Assembly: GCA_023142215.1 (NCBI GenBank)
Contig: JAGLJW010000038.1
Span: forward strand, 1-28,789
Reading direction: 5' to 3'
DNA: 28,789 bases
Source of the DNA: Candidatus Parcubacteria bacterium
Lineage (GTDB): Bacteria > Patescibacteriota > Patescibacteriia > Patescibacteriales > UBA12075
Shown here: positions 15,824-22,551 of the stretch, in pieces
Layout of the letters: each line of letters begins with the position of its first letter
Numbering within the stretch: the stretch's first letter is position 1
Made by a program: the position numbers and the translations under genes
Notes under the pieces: generated by a model
The model's input: only the letters and a program-made list of their open reading frames with translations
The model's database searches: none
What the model was told of the DNA's origin: nothing

Positions 15824-16129
15824 ATAATCTTTCAAGATGTTTTTAAGTAATTTTCAATTTAAATTAATTTTATAATAAATAAATTATAGCAATAATATAT
15901 TATAAATATATTAAACACAATATAATATGCTAAATCATAAAAAAATAATAGCAGAAAATTGACAAGAATACAATAAAAAAATCAAACTATTAATTTTAAA
16001 GTGTTAAAAATTCCATTATTAAAAATTTATTAAGTCTATAAACTTTTATAAAAATAAAATAAACATTTTTTCCACAACTTATTAAGGAATGATAGTCCTA
16101 TTAAGCAAATTTTTTAAATAAAAATAAAA

Positions 16130-16156
16130 AACCAATCACATTTATTGTAATTGGTT
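16130..16156 (-). terminator. Terminator of the OMPDC-like gene
   Basis: The arms AACCAATCACA (16130-16140) and TGTAATTGGTT (16146-16156) form an 11-bp stem with one G-U pair. On the minus strand the stem is followed by a T-rich run. It resembles the terminator at 17158-17184. Confidence 0.75.
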
Positions 16157-16170
16157 ATTTTGTGCTTAAA

Positions 16171-16971
16171 CTATGATTTTTCCATGGCACGATCAATATC
16201 ATCCCAAACTTTTTTAATAGCTTCTGGTATTATTTTTTTAGAGTAATCTTCAATCTTCCAATCAATAATCAAATTTCTGCATCCAGTTTTAACAGCTTCA
16301 TATGATGATATTGTTTTGTTTTGTTTTTGGTTATCAGAATTTAACCAAGGAATATGTATATCCTGACAAATAAATTCCATATTGGGCCAAGTTTTATTAA
16401 AGATTTTAATATCTCTTGAAGAAATTAAAAAATAATTAATTCCAGCTATGACTATTGTTGTGTCCCACCCTAAGACAATGCTAGTAATAAATTCTTGCTC
16501 TTTCTTATCAATTTTTGGCCATTTCAACCTATTATCTGGAGCTATTTCATTTTTAACAAAATTTTTAAATGTCCAATTGTGCAAGTAAGGAATTGCTACT
16601 ATTTTAGGAAACAATAAACCAAACTTAAGCATATTTGATACTAAATTATCTATCTCTCGTGCTATAAATGCAGGAGCACAATATTGATTTGATGCTTCTA
16701 AGCTAAAGTAGTTTATATTATTAGAGAATATTCCACTTACATAATTTGTCATTATACTCAGAATATCAATAATCTGAATATCAAGCATTATTTCTTTGTC
16801 ATATTCCTTGACTAAAGCAACAGCTTTGGCTATACCAACATTGCATATAAGTTTATAGCCAATTTTGATAACTTGAACATGCGGTGTAACCTCATCCAAT
16901 AAACCCCTAGCTTCATTTTCCGTTGAAACGTCAATTAGAAAAAAAATCTTAACCTTACTTTCAGCATTCAT
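16171..16971 (-). CDS. Orotidine-5'-phosphate decarboxylase-like protein lacking a catalytic lysine (probable pseudo-enzyme)
   Basis: This 266-aa protein follows the OMPDC TIM-barrel layout: FFLIDVSTENEARGLL (strand 1), VIKIGYKLI (strand 2, Lys36) and IMLDIQIIDIL (strand 3). In real OMPDC strand 3 is DxKxxD; here Asp64 and Asp69 remain but the central Lys is Gln66. The phosphate-binding VIGRPI near the C terminus is replaced by LIIDWKIEDYS. It should therefore not decarboxylate OMP, yet it might still bind nucleotides. It has a strong SD (GAGGAGG), its own promoter (17097-17125) and a terminator, and lies next to intact pyrE and pyrF. A regulatory or substrate-shifted role is inference. A different TIM-barrel family remains possible. 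Confidence 0.65.
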   Translation of the reverse strand: MNAESKVKIFFLIDVSTENEARGLLDEVTPHVQVIKIGYKLICNVGIAKAVALVKEYDKEIMLDIQIIDILSIMTNYVSGIFSNNINYFSLEASNQYCAPAFIAREIDNLVSNMLKFGLLFPKIVAIPYLHNWTFKNFVKNEIAPDNRLKWPKIDKKEQEFITSIVLGWDTTIVIAGINYFLISSRDIKIFNKTWPNMEFICQDIHIPWLNSDNQKQNKTISSYEAVKTGCRNLIIDWKIEDYSKKIIPEAIKKVWDDIDRAMEKS

Positions 16972-17070
16972 TTTCTTTTTCCTCCTCAGAATTTTAATTA
17001 TCTAATGGTTATTTTTTTATTTATTACTTAAATACCTTATTTTTTGTAATATTTTAAAGAGCGAAATAAT

Positions 17071-17090
17071 AAAAGTTTCAAGAAACTTTT
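17071..17090 (-). promoter_or_regulatory. Hairpin at the 5' end of the OMPDC-like mRNA
   Basis: AAAAGTTTC / GAAACTTTT with a 2-nt loop lies right at the predicted transcription start of the promoter at 17097-17125. A T-rich stretch follows on the minus strand. It may stabilise the 5' end or act as an attenuator. Confidence 0.45.
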
Positions 17091-17096
17091 TTTAAA

Positions 17097-17125
17097 ATGA
17101 TATAATTAATATTTTATTATGTCAA
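17097..17125 (-). promoter_or_regulatory. Promoter for the OMPDC-like gene
   Basis: Minus strand: TTGACA (17120-17125), exactly 17 nt, TATCAT (17097-17102). It lies just after the terminator at 17158-17184, so the gene is a separate transcription unit. Confidence 0.75.
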
Positions 17126-17157
17126 TATCATAAATTTTGACAAATTTGTAAATAAAA

Positions 17158-17184
17158 AACCAATCATTTCTTTTATGATTGGTT
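17158..17184 (-). terminator. Terminator of the pyrF-pyrE-OPRT-like operon
   Basis: AACCAATCAT (17158-17167) pairs perfectly with ATGATTGGTT (17175-17184) over a 7-nt loop. On the minus strand it is followed by a T-run. It lies 14 bp after the stop at 17199. Confidence 0.8.
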
Positions 17185-17198
17185 TGAACTACTTAATT

Positions 17199-17759
17199 TT
17201 ATTTTTTAATGTAATTCATATATTTTTGATGTTCTTTTTCGCTAATTTTTCCTATTTCAAGATAATAATCAACTAATTGACTCATCCTAAAAACTGAGTG
17301 AACAAAATATCCTGCTTGTTCAATTCTTTCTTTATCTCCTTGTTCATTATTAATAAGTGTTATTAAACCAACGACTTTTTGACCAACACTTTCAACAACT
17401 TTGATTGCTGTAAGTTTTTCATCTGCTCCGATTGTTAAATAATCAATTAATAATACTTTTTCAGAGGAAGGATAAGTAAAATCAGATACAGGTATTATTT
17501 TATGTTGATTTTGTATCTTTTTTTTGTTCAGTGGAATTACACGAAAATTACGTGGTTTTGAAGCGATGCTTACAATTTCATTCACGATAAGATCACTAAA
17601 ACGAGAAATACCTGCCATTCCGTGAAAAAAAGGACGATTATTTATAATCAAATCAACAATCAGACCAAATAAGCATTGTGCAATAAGATTAATACCAATT
17701 GTATTAAGTGAAACTTTCTCAAAAATTACATCAGCAGTTTGCTTAAATAATCCATCCAT
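17199..17759 (-). CDS. Diverged, shortened orotate phosphoribosyltransferase-like protein
   Basis: This 186-aa protein is a paralogue of the 17800-18435 product. They share TADxIFEK, INLIAQCLF / FNLIAQCLF, and the C-terminal pattern VVGLITLINNEQGDKERIEQ AGYFVHSVF. That pattern matches the UMP-synthase-type OPRT C terminus (VVLLDREQGGKDKLQ ... LHSV). About 34 residues holding the N-terminal substrate loop are missing. The PRPP loop, normally hydrophobic-(E/D)D-x-x-T-(S/T)-G, reads VLLIDYLTIGAD (102-113) with Tyr for the second acidic residue. Activity is doubtful. The start follows GAGGT, 40 bp after the upstream gene; it is last in the operon. Confidence 0.7.
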   Translation of the reverse strand: MDGLFKQTADVIFEKVSLNTIGINLIAQCLFGLIVDLIINNRPFFHGMAGISRFSDLIVNEIVSIASKPRNFRVIPLNKKKIQNQHKIIPVSDFTYPSSEKVLLIDYLTIGADEKLTAIKVVESVGQKVVGLITLINNEQGDKERIEQAGYFVHSVFRMSQLVDYYLEIGKISEKEHQKYMNYIKK

Positions 17760-17799
17760 TTAAATACCTCATGACTAACTAAACAGCTTATCAAATCAT

Positions 17800-18435
17800 T
17801 TAACTCAACAAAAGATAATCAATGCATTTTATATATTCACCTTTTCCAATTTTTCCTGATTTATAATAATAATCAAGAAGTTGGTTAATTGTGAAAATTG
17901 AATGCACAGAATATCCTATTTCTCCAATTTTTTCCTTAGCTCCTTGCTTGTAGTCAATAAACACAACTATTCCAATAATTTCTTGCTCAACACACAGGAG
18001 GGCGTCAATTGCTTTAATTTCCATATTTCCTTTGATAATTGAATCATTAATCAATAATACTTTATGACCAATAAAATAAGAAAAATTAGGTACTGGGACT
18101 ATTAAAGTCTCTTGTGCCATTTCTATCTTATTCAAAAAAACCAAACGAAGATTATTTAATTTTGAAGCAATATCCATAATTTCCCTTGTAATAAACTCAC
18201 CTGTCCAGGGAATGGCTGCTATTCCATTAAATAAAAGATGTTTATTACAAATAAAGTTAAATAAGCATTGTGCAATAAGATTAAAATCTTTTGCTTCAAG
18301 CAAACCTTCTTTGTGATAAACTTTCTTTTTTAAATTAATAGAAAATGGAGCATTTGCGTTTTCATTATGAAGCTCTAACTTAAAAGCTCCTTTTTCAAAA
18401 ATCATATCAGCAGTTCGTTTCAGTAATTCATTCAT
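17800..18435 (-). CDS. Orotate phosphoribosyltransferase-like protein with degenerate PRPP loop
   Basis: This 211-aa protein keeps the general OPRT order: GAFKLELHNENANAPFSINL (substrate region, 16-35), IAAIPWTG (72-79), a PRPP-loop position VLLINDSIIKGN (126-137), and IIGIVVFIDYKQGAKEKIGE followed by YSVHSIF (C-terminal OPRT signature). The loop has lost the acidic pair plus TTG/TSG consensus, with Asn-Asp and IKGN instead. The catalytic flexible loop (K-x-H/Y-G in active enzymes) is not apparent. A pseudo-enzyme or regulator is likely, but altered specificity cannot be excluded. SD AAGGAG precedes the ATG. It lies third in the operon after pyrF and pyrE. Confidence 0.72.
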   Translation of the reverse strand: MNELLKRTADMIFEKGAFKLELHNENANAPFSINLKKKVYHKEGLLEAKDFNLIAQCLFNFICNKHLLFNGIAAIPWTGEFITREIMDIASKLNNLRLVFLNKIEMAQETLIVPVPNFSYFIGHKVLLINDSIIKGNMEIKAIDALLCVEQEIIGIVVFIDYKQGAKEKIGEIGYSVHSIFTINQLLDYYYKSGKIGKGEYIKCIDYLLLS

Positions 18436-18461
18436 TGATAATATCTCCTTGTTTAATTATT

Positions 18462-18485
18462 CAATAGTTTAATTTTATACTATTG
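18462..18485 (-). promoter_or_regulatory. Intercistronic hairpin between pyrE and the OPRT-like gene
   Basis: CAATAGT (18462-18468) and ACTATTG (18479-18485) form a 7-bp stem about 27 nt before the next ATG. No T-run follows, so it is not a terminator; an RNA-processing or stabilising role is possible. Confidence 0.35.
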
Positions 18486-18514
18486 AGAAATTAATTAATA
18501 ATATGCCAGATGTT

Positions 18515-19336
18515 TTATTGTCTACTGTGGTTAGCTAATTGCAATATACCTTTTTGAACAGTTTCATCTTGAAAATAACTAGGATTTTTTTGAAATTCTG
18601 AGATTACTTCAAACTCAGATTTTTTCATGAAAGGCTTTAAATCAGGCAAATAATCATCAAACTCAATAAGATAATTAACTTCAAGTGATGCTGGATATAA
18701 TCCTTGTTCTGGTTCATTAATAAAATTCAATCCGGCCGGACGATTAATTCCACTTCTATTTAGAATGTAAAATATTTTATTACATTCTACTGAAATACCT
18801 TTTTGTTTAGCCATCCAAAGAACGATTAAACGGGCAATAATTTTACTGCCAAGGTTCATAGACATATCATCACAAATGGCTATTTTTTGACCATCATAAA
18901 GTCTTGCTTCTACAAAATCTTTTTGACCATAACCAGCCACATCAGTATCCATAGATTTAAGAAGTCGCATTGCCTCAAATGGTGTACGTACTTTTTCTGG
19001 CAAAGGTCTAGTATAGCCAACAGGTCTCATGATTCCATTATTATATGACGCAACTGCAATACCACCAACTAAACTTATACCCGCCATCTCTACACCAACC
19101 AACATATCAACTTCATGTGTTGATATCAAATCAGCCATAGCGACACAGCACTTGCAAAATAATTCAGGCGAACTTCCAACTGGCCTCATATTAAAAAACC
19201 AAGGAGACCAAATTCCACCTTTTAATTCCCAGCCATTTTCTTGTTTATCAAGATCATCCGTATTCCAAAGAGTTTGAATATATTTTTCTCTATACAGTTC
19301 TACCATTAAACTATAAGGGGAAATATTCTCTTTCAT
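18515..19336 (-). CDS. pyrE: Orotate phosphoribosyltransferase
   Basis: This 273-aa protein has the best OPRT features of the cluster. It has LKGGIWSPWFFNMR (38-51; compare SPxYIDLR), LVGVEMAGISLVGGIAVA (79-96), GYTRPLPEKVRT and GYGQKDFVEA around the flexible loop, and a PRPP loop IAICDDMSMNLGSK (152-165) with the Asp pair intact. OPRT joins orotate and PRPP to give OMP, the substrate of PyrF. The protein is longer than usual bacterial PyrE (about 210 aa), with an extra C-terminal region of about 70 residues. It lies 65 bp downstream of pyrF, with SD AAGGAG and a GC-rich hairpin in the gap. No upstream pyrimidine genes are visible in the window. Confidence 0.8.
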   Translation of the reverse strand: MKENISPYSLMVELYREKYIQTLWNTDDLDKQENGWELKGGIWSPWFFNMRPVGSSPELFCKCCVAMADLISTHEVDMLVGVEMAGISLVGGIAVASYNNGIMRPVGYTRPLPEKVRTPFEAMRLLKSMDTDVAGYGQKDFVEARLYDGQKIAICDDMSMNLGSKIIARLIVLWMAKQKGISVECNKIFYILNRSGINRPAGLNFINEPEQGLYPASLEVNYLIEFDDYLPDLKPFMKKSEFEVISEFQKNPSYFQDETVQKGILQLANHSRQ

Positions 19337-19359
19337 TTTTTTACTCCTTGTTGAATTTT

Positions 19360-19387
19360 AGCCCCGATCTAAAAAAGATCGGGGGCT
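19360..19387 (-). promoter_or_regulatory. GC-rich intercistronic hairpin between pyrF and pyrE
   Basis: AGCCCCGATC (19360-19369) pairs with GATCGGGGGCT (19377-19387; one G bulged) around a 7-nt A-rich loop. It is the most stable hairpin of the operon and lies 24 bp from the pyrE start. No T-run follows on the minus strand. It could set pyrF/pyrE stoichiometry by mRNA stabilisation or attenuation. Confidence 0.5.
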
Positions 19388-19401
19388 GGTTGATTATAAT
19401 T

Positions 19402-20094
19402 TTATACGTCTTGAGCCAACATAATCTCTTCTTTGGTTTTTCTAATTGCTTCAACGGGATCATCAGACCCAACAATTGGTCGCCCAATAACTAAATAATC
19501 CGAACCCATTTTTACGGCATCGGCTGGAGTGGTAATTCTTGACTGGTCATCATTTGGATCAATGTGCCATTTTGGTCTAATGCCAGGAGTAACCTTTATT
19601 AAACAGTCTAACTCAGGAAATTGAGACAAAAATTTAAGCTCCTGGGGCGAAGAAACAATCCCGTGAACTCCAGCCAAAACAGCATTTCTAGCATATTGCA
19701 AAACTTTTGCCTTAGTTGGTCCGCCTAAATTAATATTACATTCCTCTTCTCCTAATGAGGTAAGAACCGTAACAGCTAAAATTTTTGATTCATCGCAATT
19801 TTGGACAGCAGCACGCATCATAGCTACACCACCAGATGCATGAACAGTAATAAAAAGGGGATTATAGATAATATGCTTCATAATCCTATTTTTTACTGTA
19901 TTAGGAATGTCATGAAATTTTGGATCATCCATAACTTTCCCATATATACTTAATTTTTCAATGATTTTGAGACCAGACTCACTGTCCAATAAATCATTTA
20001 CCTTGAAAATAACATTGCTACAAAATAAATTAGCAGCTAAACTAAGAGCTGTTTCCACAGACAAACCATCTAATGCTACAATAATTTTTGCCAT
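19402..20094 (-). CDS. pyrF: Orotidine-5'-phosphate decarboxylase
   Basis: This 230-aa protein has all OMPDC landmarks: IIVALDG (strand 1), FKVNDLL (Lys31), VMDDPKFHDIPNTV with the catalytic Asp57-x-Lys59-x-x-Asp62, VTPGIRPKW and the phosphate-binding VIGRPIVGSDDP near the C terminus. It decarboxylates OMP to UMP, the last step of pyrimidine synthesis. An in-frame extension to a TTG at 20259 exists, but I chose ATG 20094. It begins MAKIIVALDG as the family does, carries an SD (AAAAGGAG) and gives normal length. The promoter at 20298-20326 leaves a leader of nearly 200 nt. It is first in the operon. Confidence 0.93.
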   Translation of the reverse strand: MAKIIVALDGLSVETALSLAANLFCSNVIFKVNDLLDSESGLKIIEKLSIYGKVMDDPKFHDIPNTVKNRIMKHIIYNPLFITVHASGGVAMMRAAVQNCDESKILAVTVLTSLGEEECNINLGGPTKAKVLQYARNAVLAGVHGIVSSPQELKFLSQFPELDCLIKVTPGIRPKWHIDPNDDQSRITTPADAVKMGSDYLVIGRPIVGSDDPVEAIRKTKEEIMLAQDV

Positions 20095-20297
20095 GATTTT
20101 CTCCTTTTGAAAAAATAATCGTTTAATAATACGCCCAATTTTAGATACATCACAATTTCCACGTATTTTATTTGTACCCCCTTTTTTTTGTTTATTTTTA
20201 TTTTTTTGATGAATTTTAAAATTAAACTCGTTATGTTTACATTTCAAAGAACAAAACAACGAAAATTAAAGAAAACTCTTTTAAACTTTCTTAAAAA

Positions 20298-20326
20298 ATA
20301 ATATATTAAATTCTTTATTGTGTCAA
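20298..20326 (-). promoter_or_regulatory. Promoter of the pyrF-pyrE-OPRT-like operon
   Basis: Minus strand: TTGACA (20321-20326), 17-nt spacer, TATTAT (20298-20303). The predicted leader to pyrF is about 195 nt, AT-rich, with a poly-purine/poly-pyrimidine run near 20175-20210; no known pyrimidine attenuator is recognised. Confidence 0.75.
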
Positions 20327-20341
20327 TAGTTTAAAATTATT

Positions 20342-21262
20342 TTAGATGTCAAACATAGCATCTCTGTTTTTCTTTATTTTTTCTAAAACAAAATCAAATA
20401 TTTTTAAATTATCTTTAACCTTAGGATTTATATTTTTATTTTCAGAATAAGTTTTTAATTGCTCATCCAAAGAAATAACTAATTTATCAAAAATTCCAAG
20501 TTCTAAATTGTTGGGTTTTTGTTTTTTTCCGACAAGATAATTCATGTCTTTTTCTAATTTTCTTATATCTTCAAGATTCATGTTGAGAAAAAAATTTGGT
20601 AAATTCGTAAGTTCTTTTTTTATTATCTTTTCTTTTTCAAAAATAAAACCATACTTGAGATTTGTTCCATGATGCTCAGATTGTTTTCGTAATTTTTTAA
20701 CCTTAGTCTTGTATCTGTCCCCACCTTTATTATCATATACACTATCAAATCCACAAGCTACGATACCAGTATCAGCTTCAACGATAACAAAATCAACTCC
20801 GTTAGAAAGATCATCATATTCTGAAGAGTGCATTACAAAATAATCTGGTGCTAGAATTTTATTTAAATTAACAAACAATAGCTTTTCCAACTTTTCACCA
20901 TTCCCTGCTTTTTTAATATCACGATATTCTTTGGTTTTTTCTTGGAGATAAACTTCATCAGCATTGTCGTCAATGTCGTAAAAATATTTTGCCCAGTCCT
21001 GCATTTTTTCATCTTTCAGTCTTCTATCTTTTTTTACTTCTTCTTTTGAATAATGTCCATTTTTTTTACGCATATAATTATTCATATTGATAGAACCATC
21101 TTCATTAACAATGTCCTCTTCCTTATATTTTTCAAAACTCTTTTTTATCTCATTAATATAAAATTCTACCATCCCATCAAGATTATCACATTTTTTCTCA
21201 AAAGCTTCTTTTTTATTATTAGATTGAAGTTTGTTATTAAATTCAATATTATTAAACGACAT
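20342..21262 (-). CDS. Hypothetical cytoplasmic protein, possible PD-(D/E)xK-like core
   Basis: This 306-aa hydrophilic protein has no signal peptide or membrane segment. Charged helices (1-120) precede a compact central region with EKLEKLLFVNLNKILAPDYF, HSSEYDDLSNGVDFVIVEAD and ACGFDSVYDNKGGDRYKTKV. The spacing of Glu, Asp and Lys there loosely recalls a PD-(D/E)xK nuclease fold (conserved D-F-V-I-V-E and following K), but this is weak inference. Similar proteins seem common in Patescibacteria. No SD precedes the ATG, unlike both flanking operons. A promoter (21364-21393) lies upstream, diverging from the rightward operon promoter. Confidence 0.6.
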   Translation of the reverse strand: MSFNNIEFNNKLQSNNKKEAFEKKCDNLDGMVEFYINEIKKSFEKYKEEDIVNEDGSINMNNYMRKKNGHYSKEEVKKDRRLKDEKMQDWAKYFYDIDDNADEVYLQEKTKEYRDIKKAGNGEKLEKLLFVNLNKILAPDYFVMHSSEYDDLSNGVDFVIVEADTGIVACGFDSVYDNKGGDRYKTKVKKLRKQSEHHGTNLKYGFIFEKEKIIKKELTNLPNFFLNMNLEDIRKLEKDMNYLVGKKQKPNNLELGIFDKLVISLDEQLKTYSENKNINPKVKDNLKIFDFVLEKIKKNRDAMFDI

Positions 21263-21363
21263 ATCTTTTTTATTAAAATTAATTATATTTATATTTTAGA
21301 ATAAATTAATTTTATCTGCAATGGGAAACGATAAAATGAAAGTTCATTATTAGCAATAAAATA

Positions 21364-21393
21364 ATAATAAAATAAAATAATTGATTTTGTCAA
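21364..21393 (-). promoter_or_regulatory. Leftward promoter for the 20342-21262 gene
   Basis: Minus strand: TTGACA (21388-21393), 18-nt spacer, TATTAT (21364-21369). The surrounding sequence is AT-only, so the -10 position is less certain than the -35. Confidence 0.5.
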
Positions 21394-21413
21394 TTAGGTT
21401 TTAGAATATTAAA

Positions 21414-21453
21414 TTAGCTAAAATTAGCTAAAATATCTTTAAACATTTAGCTA
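21414..21453. promoter_or_regulatory. Three direct TTAGCTA repeats between divergent promoters
   Basis: TTAGCTA occurs at 21414-21420, 21424-21430 and 21447-21453. The first two are 10 bp apart (one helical turn). The third abuts the -35 box of the rightward promoter. The core TAGCTA is itself palindromic. A regulator-binding site is a reasonable inference. Confidence 0.45.
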
Positions 21454-21482
21454 TTGACATAAAAGTATAATTTGGTTAAAAT
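21454..21482 (+). promoter_or_regulatory. Promoter of the rightward exported-protein operon
   Basis: TTGACA (21454-21459), exactly 17 nt, TAAAAT (21477-21482). The predicted start near 21489 gives a leader of about 205 nt before the first gene. Confidence 0.75.
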
Positions 21483-21489
21483 ATTACCT

Positions 21490-21696
21490 TGAGCTGTTAT
21501 ATTATTTTATAACCCATAACAAAGAATTACTTGTCATTCAAATGGTTTTCTTTGTGTGGCATGCTAATTCCTTTGTTTTTTTATTTTAAAGAGCGAACTA
21601 TAAGGAGGGTATACACACATAAAAACAAACAGCGAAAAATGGGATAGTTTAAACAAAACACAAAACACAAAAAACAAAAAACAAGGAGTATTAAAA
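21490..21696 (+). promoter_or_regulatory. Long structured leader of the exported-protein operon
   Basis: The leader contains the hairpins GTTATA/TATAAC (21496-21513) and ACAAAGAA/TTCTTTGT (21519-21555). It also holds an SD-like AAGGAGG (21602-21608) with no usable start codon close behind it, and a CA-rich unstructured run (21651-21682) before the real SD. No known riboswitch class is recognised. With the promoter features, this accounts for the gap 21263-21696. Confidence 0.4.
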
Positions 21697-22380
21697 ATGA
21701 AAAATTTTTCTATTTTTATCGTAGCTTCCTTTCTGTTCTTTTTACTAATAAATACAAATCTTTATGCATGCGACGATGTACCAGATGTACCAGACGTACC
21801 AGACGTGTCGATGGAAATACCAGTGTTGAATCATCATGCAGATGTTGGCTCAAACAATTCCCATTACATAACTGGAGCTGTAGTTGATAATACAGTTATA
21901 ACACAAATGGGCACAGAGCTTAATACGTGGGCAAATGTTCCACAAAACGAAATCCCAATGATTGAAGGACTGCTTCAAACTCAAATTAACTCCTGGCAAG
22001 GATATGAGAAGCAAATAGACTTGCCAACAGGAGGAGGCATAATCTACCAAAATGGATCGGAAGCAGGCTGTACAGGACTACAAATTAATCCAATAAACCC
22101 ACAACAACTAATAGAAGCTGGTACTTCTTTGTCTTCATTGGCTAATCAGTCAGTCGGAATTCACGATGGCATAAACGACGGATGGAAAACCATACAAGCC
22201 ATTTCGGTGCAAGATATAAAAGTTGATTTTACAATCAACAATTTGCCACCAAATGATAGTGCTAATTTTAACTATACAGGACAACTAGAACAGCACTATG
22301 AACGTATAGTTGATATACCTGATATGGTAGCATGGCAAGGAGCTCATCAAAACACCACGCTCCAAATGAGACATGAATAA
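21697..22380 (+). CDS. Exported protein with a DVP repeat
   Basis: I do not recognise this 227-aa protein. It has a signal peptide (residues 1-24, hydrophobic IFIVASFLFFLLI). The mature part starts at Cys25 in LYAC, an imperfect lipobox (Tyr at -2). Next comes DVPDVPDVPDVS (27-38), encoded by a 9-bp tandem repeat. The rest is polar, rich in Asn, Gln, Ile and Gly, with no membrane segment. A beta-rich extracytoplasmic protein is likely. SD (AAGGAG, 8 nt) fixes the start. The perfect 13-bp hairpin after the stop (22413-22448) separates it from the next genes. It heads a set of three exported proteins that probably work together. Confidence 0.75.
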   Translation: MKNFSIFIVASFLFFLLINTNLYACDDVPDVPDVPDVSMEIPVLNHHADVGSNNSHYITGAVVDNTVITQMGTELNTWANVPQNEIPMIEGLLQTQINSWQGYEKQIDLPTGGGIIYQNGSEAGCTGLQINPINPQQLIEAGTSLSSLANQSVGIHDGINDGWKTIQAISVQDIKVDFTINNLPPNDSANFNYTGQLEQHYERIVDIPDMVAWQGAHQNTTLQMRHE

Positions 22381-22412
22381 CAAAGTAGTTTGATTTGTTA
22401 TAAACACAAAAT

Positions 22413-22448
22413 TGAGTGGTAAAGTAATGAAAAAAACTTTACCACTCA
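22413..22448 (+). terminator. Perfect 13-bp hairpin after the first exported-protein gene
   Basis: TGAGTGGTAAAGT (22413-22425) pairs with ACTTTACCACTCA (22436-22448) around a 10-nt loop. Only a weak T-rich stretch follows, so it may be a partial terminator or a 3'-end stabiliser. That would allow reduced expression of the two downstream genes, for which no separate strong promoter is seen. Confidence 0.6.
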
Positions 22449-22551
22449 CTTAAATCTTTATATTGACCCCTATTTAAATAAAAAATAGAAGTCATAAGAA
22501 TATTTAAAAGATCATTAAAAATTGAATAACAACAAAAAGGAGAAATAAGTC

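Noticed and set aside
20095..20259. N-terminal extension of pyrF from a TTG
   Set aside because: The extension is Lys/Asn-rich without family match, while ATG 20094 has an SD and begins at the conserved start.
17051..21597. Shared TTTTAAAGAGCGAA near 17053 and 21583
   Set aside because: The two copies are in opposite orientation relative to their genes, and one short match in AT-rich DNA is weak evidence for a common site.
21763..21774. Firm lipoprotein call for the 21697 gene
   Set aside because: LYAC has Tyr at -2, which is rare in lipoboxes; an ordinary signal peptidase site is equally possible.
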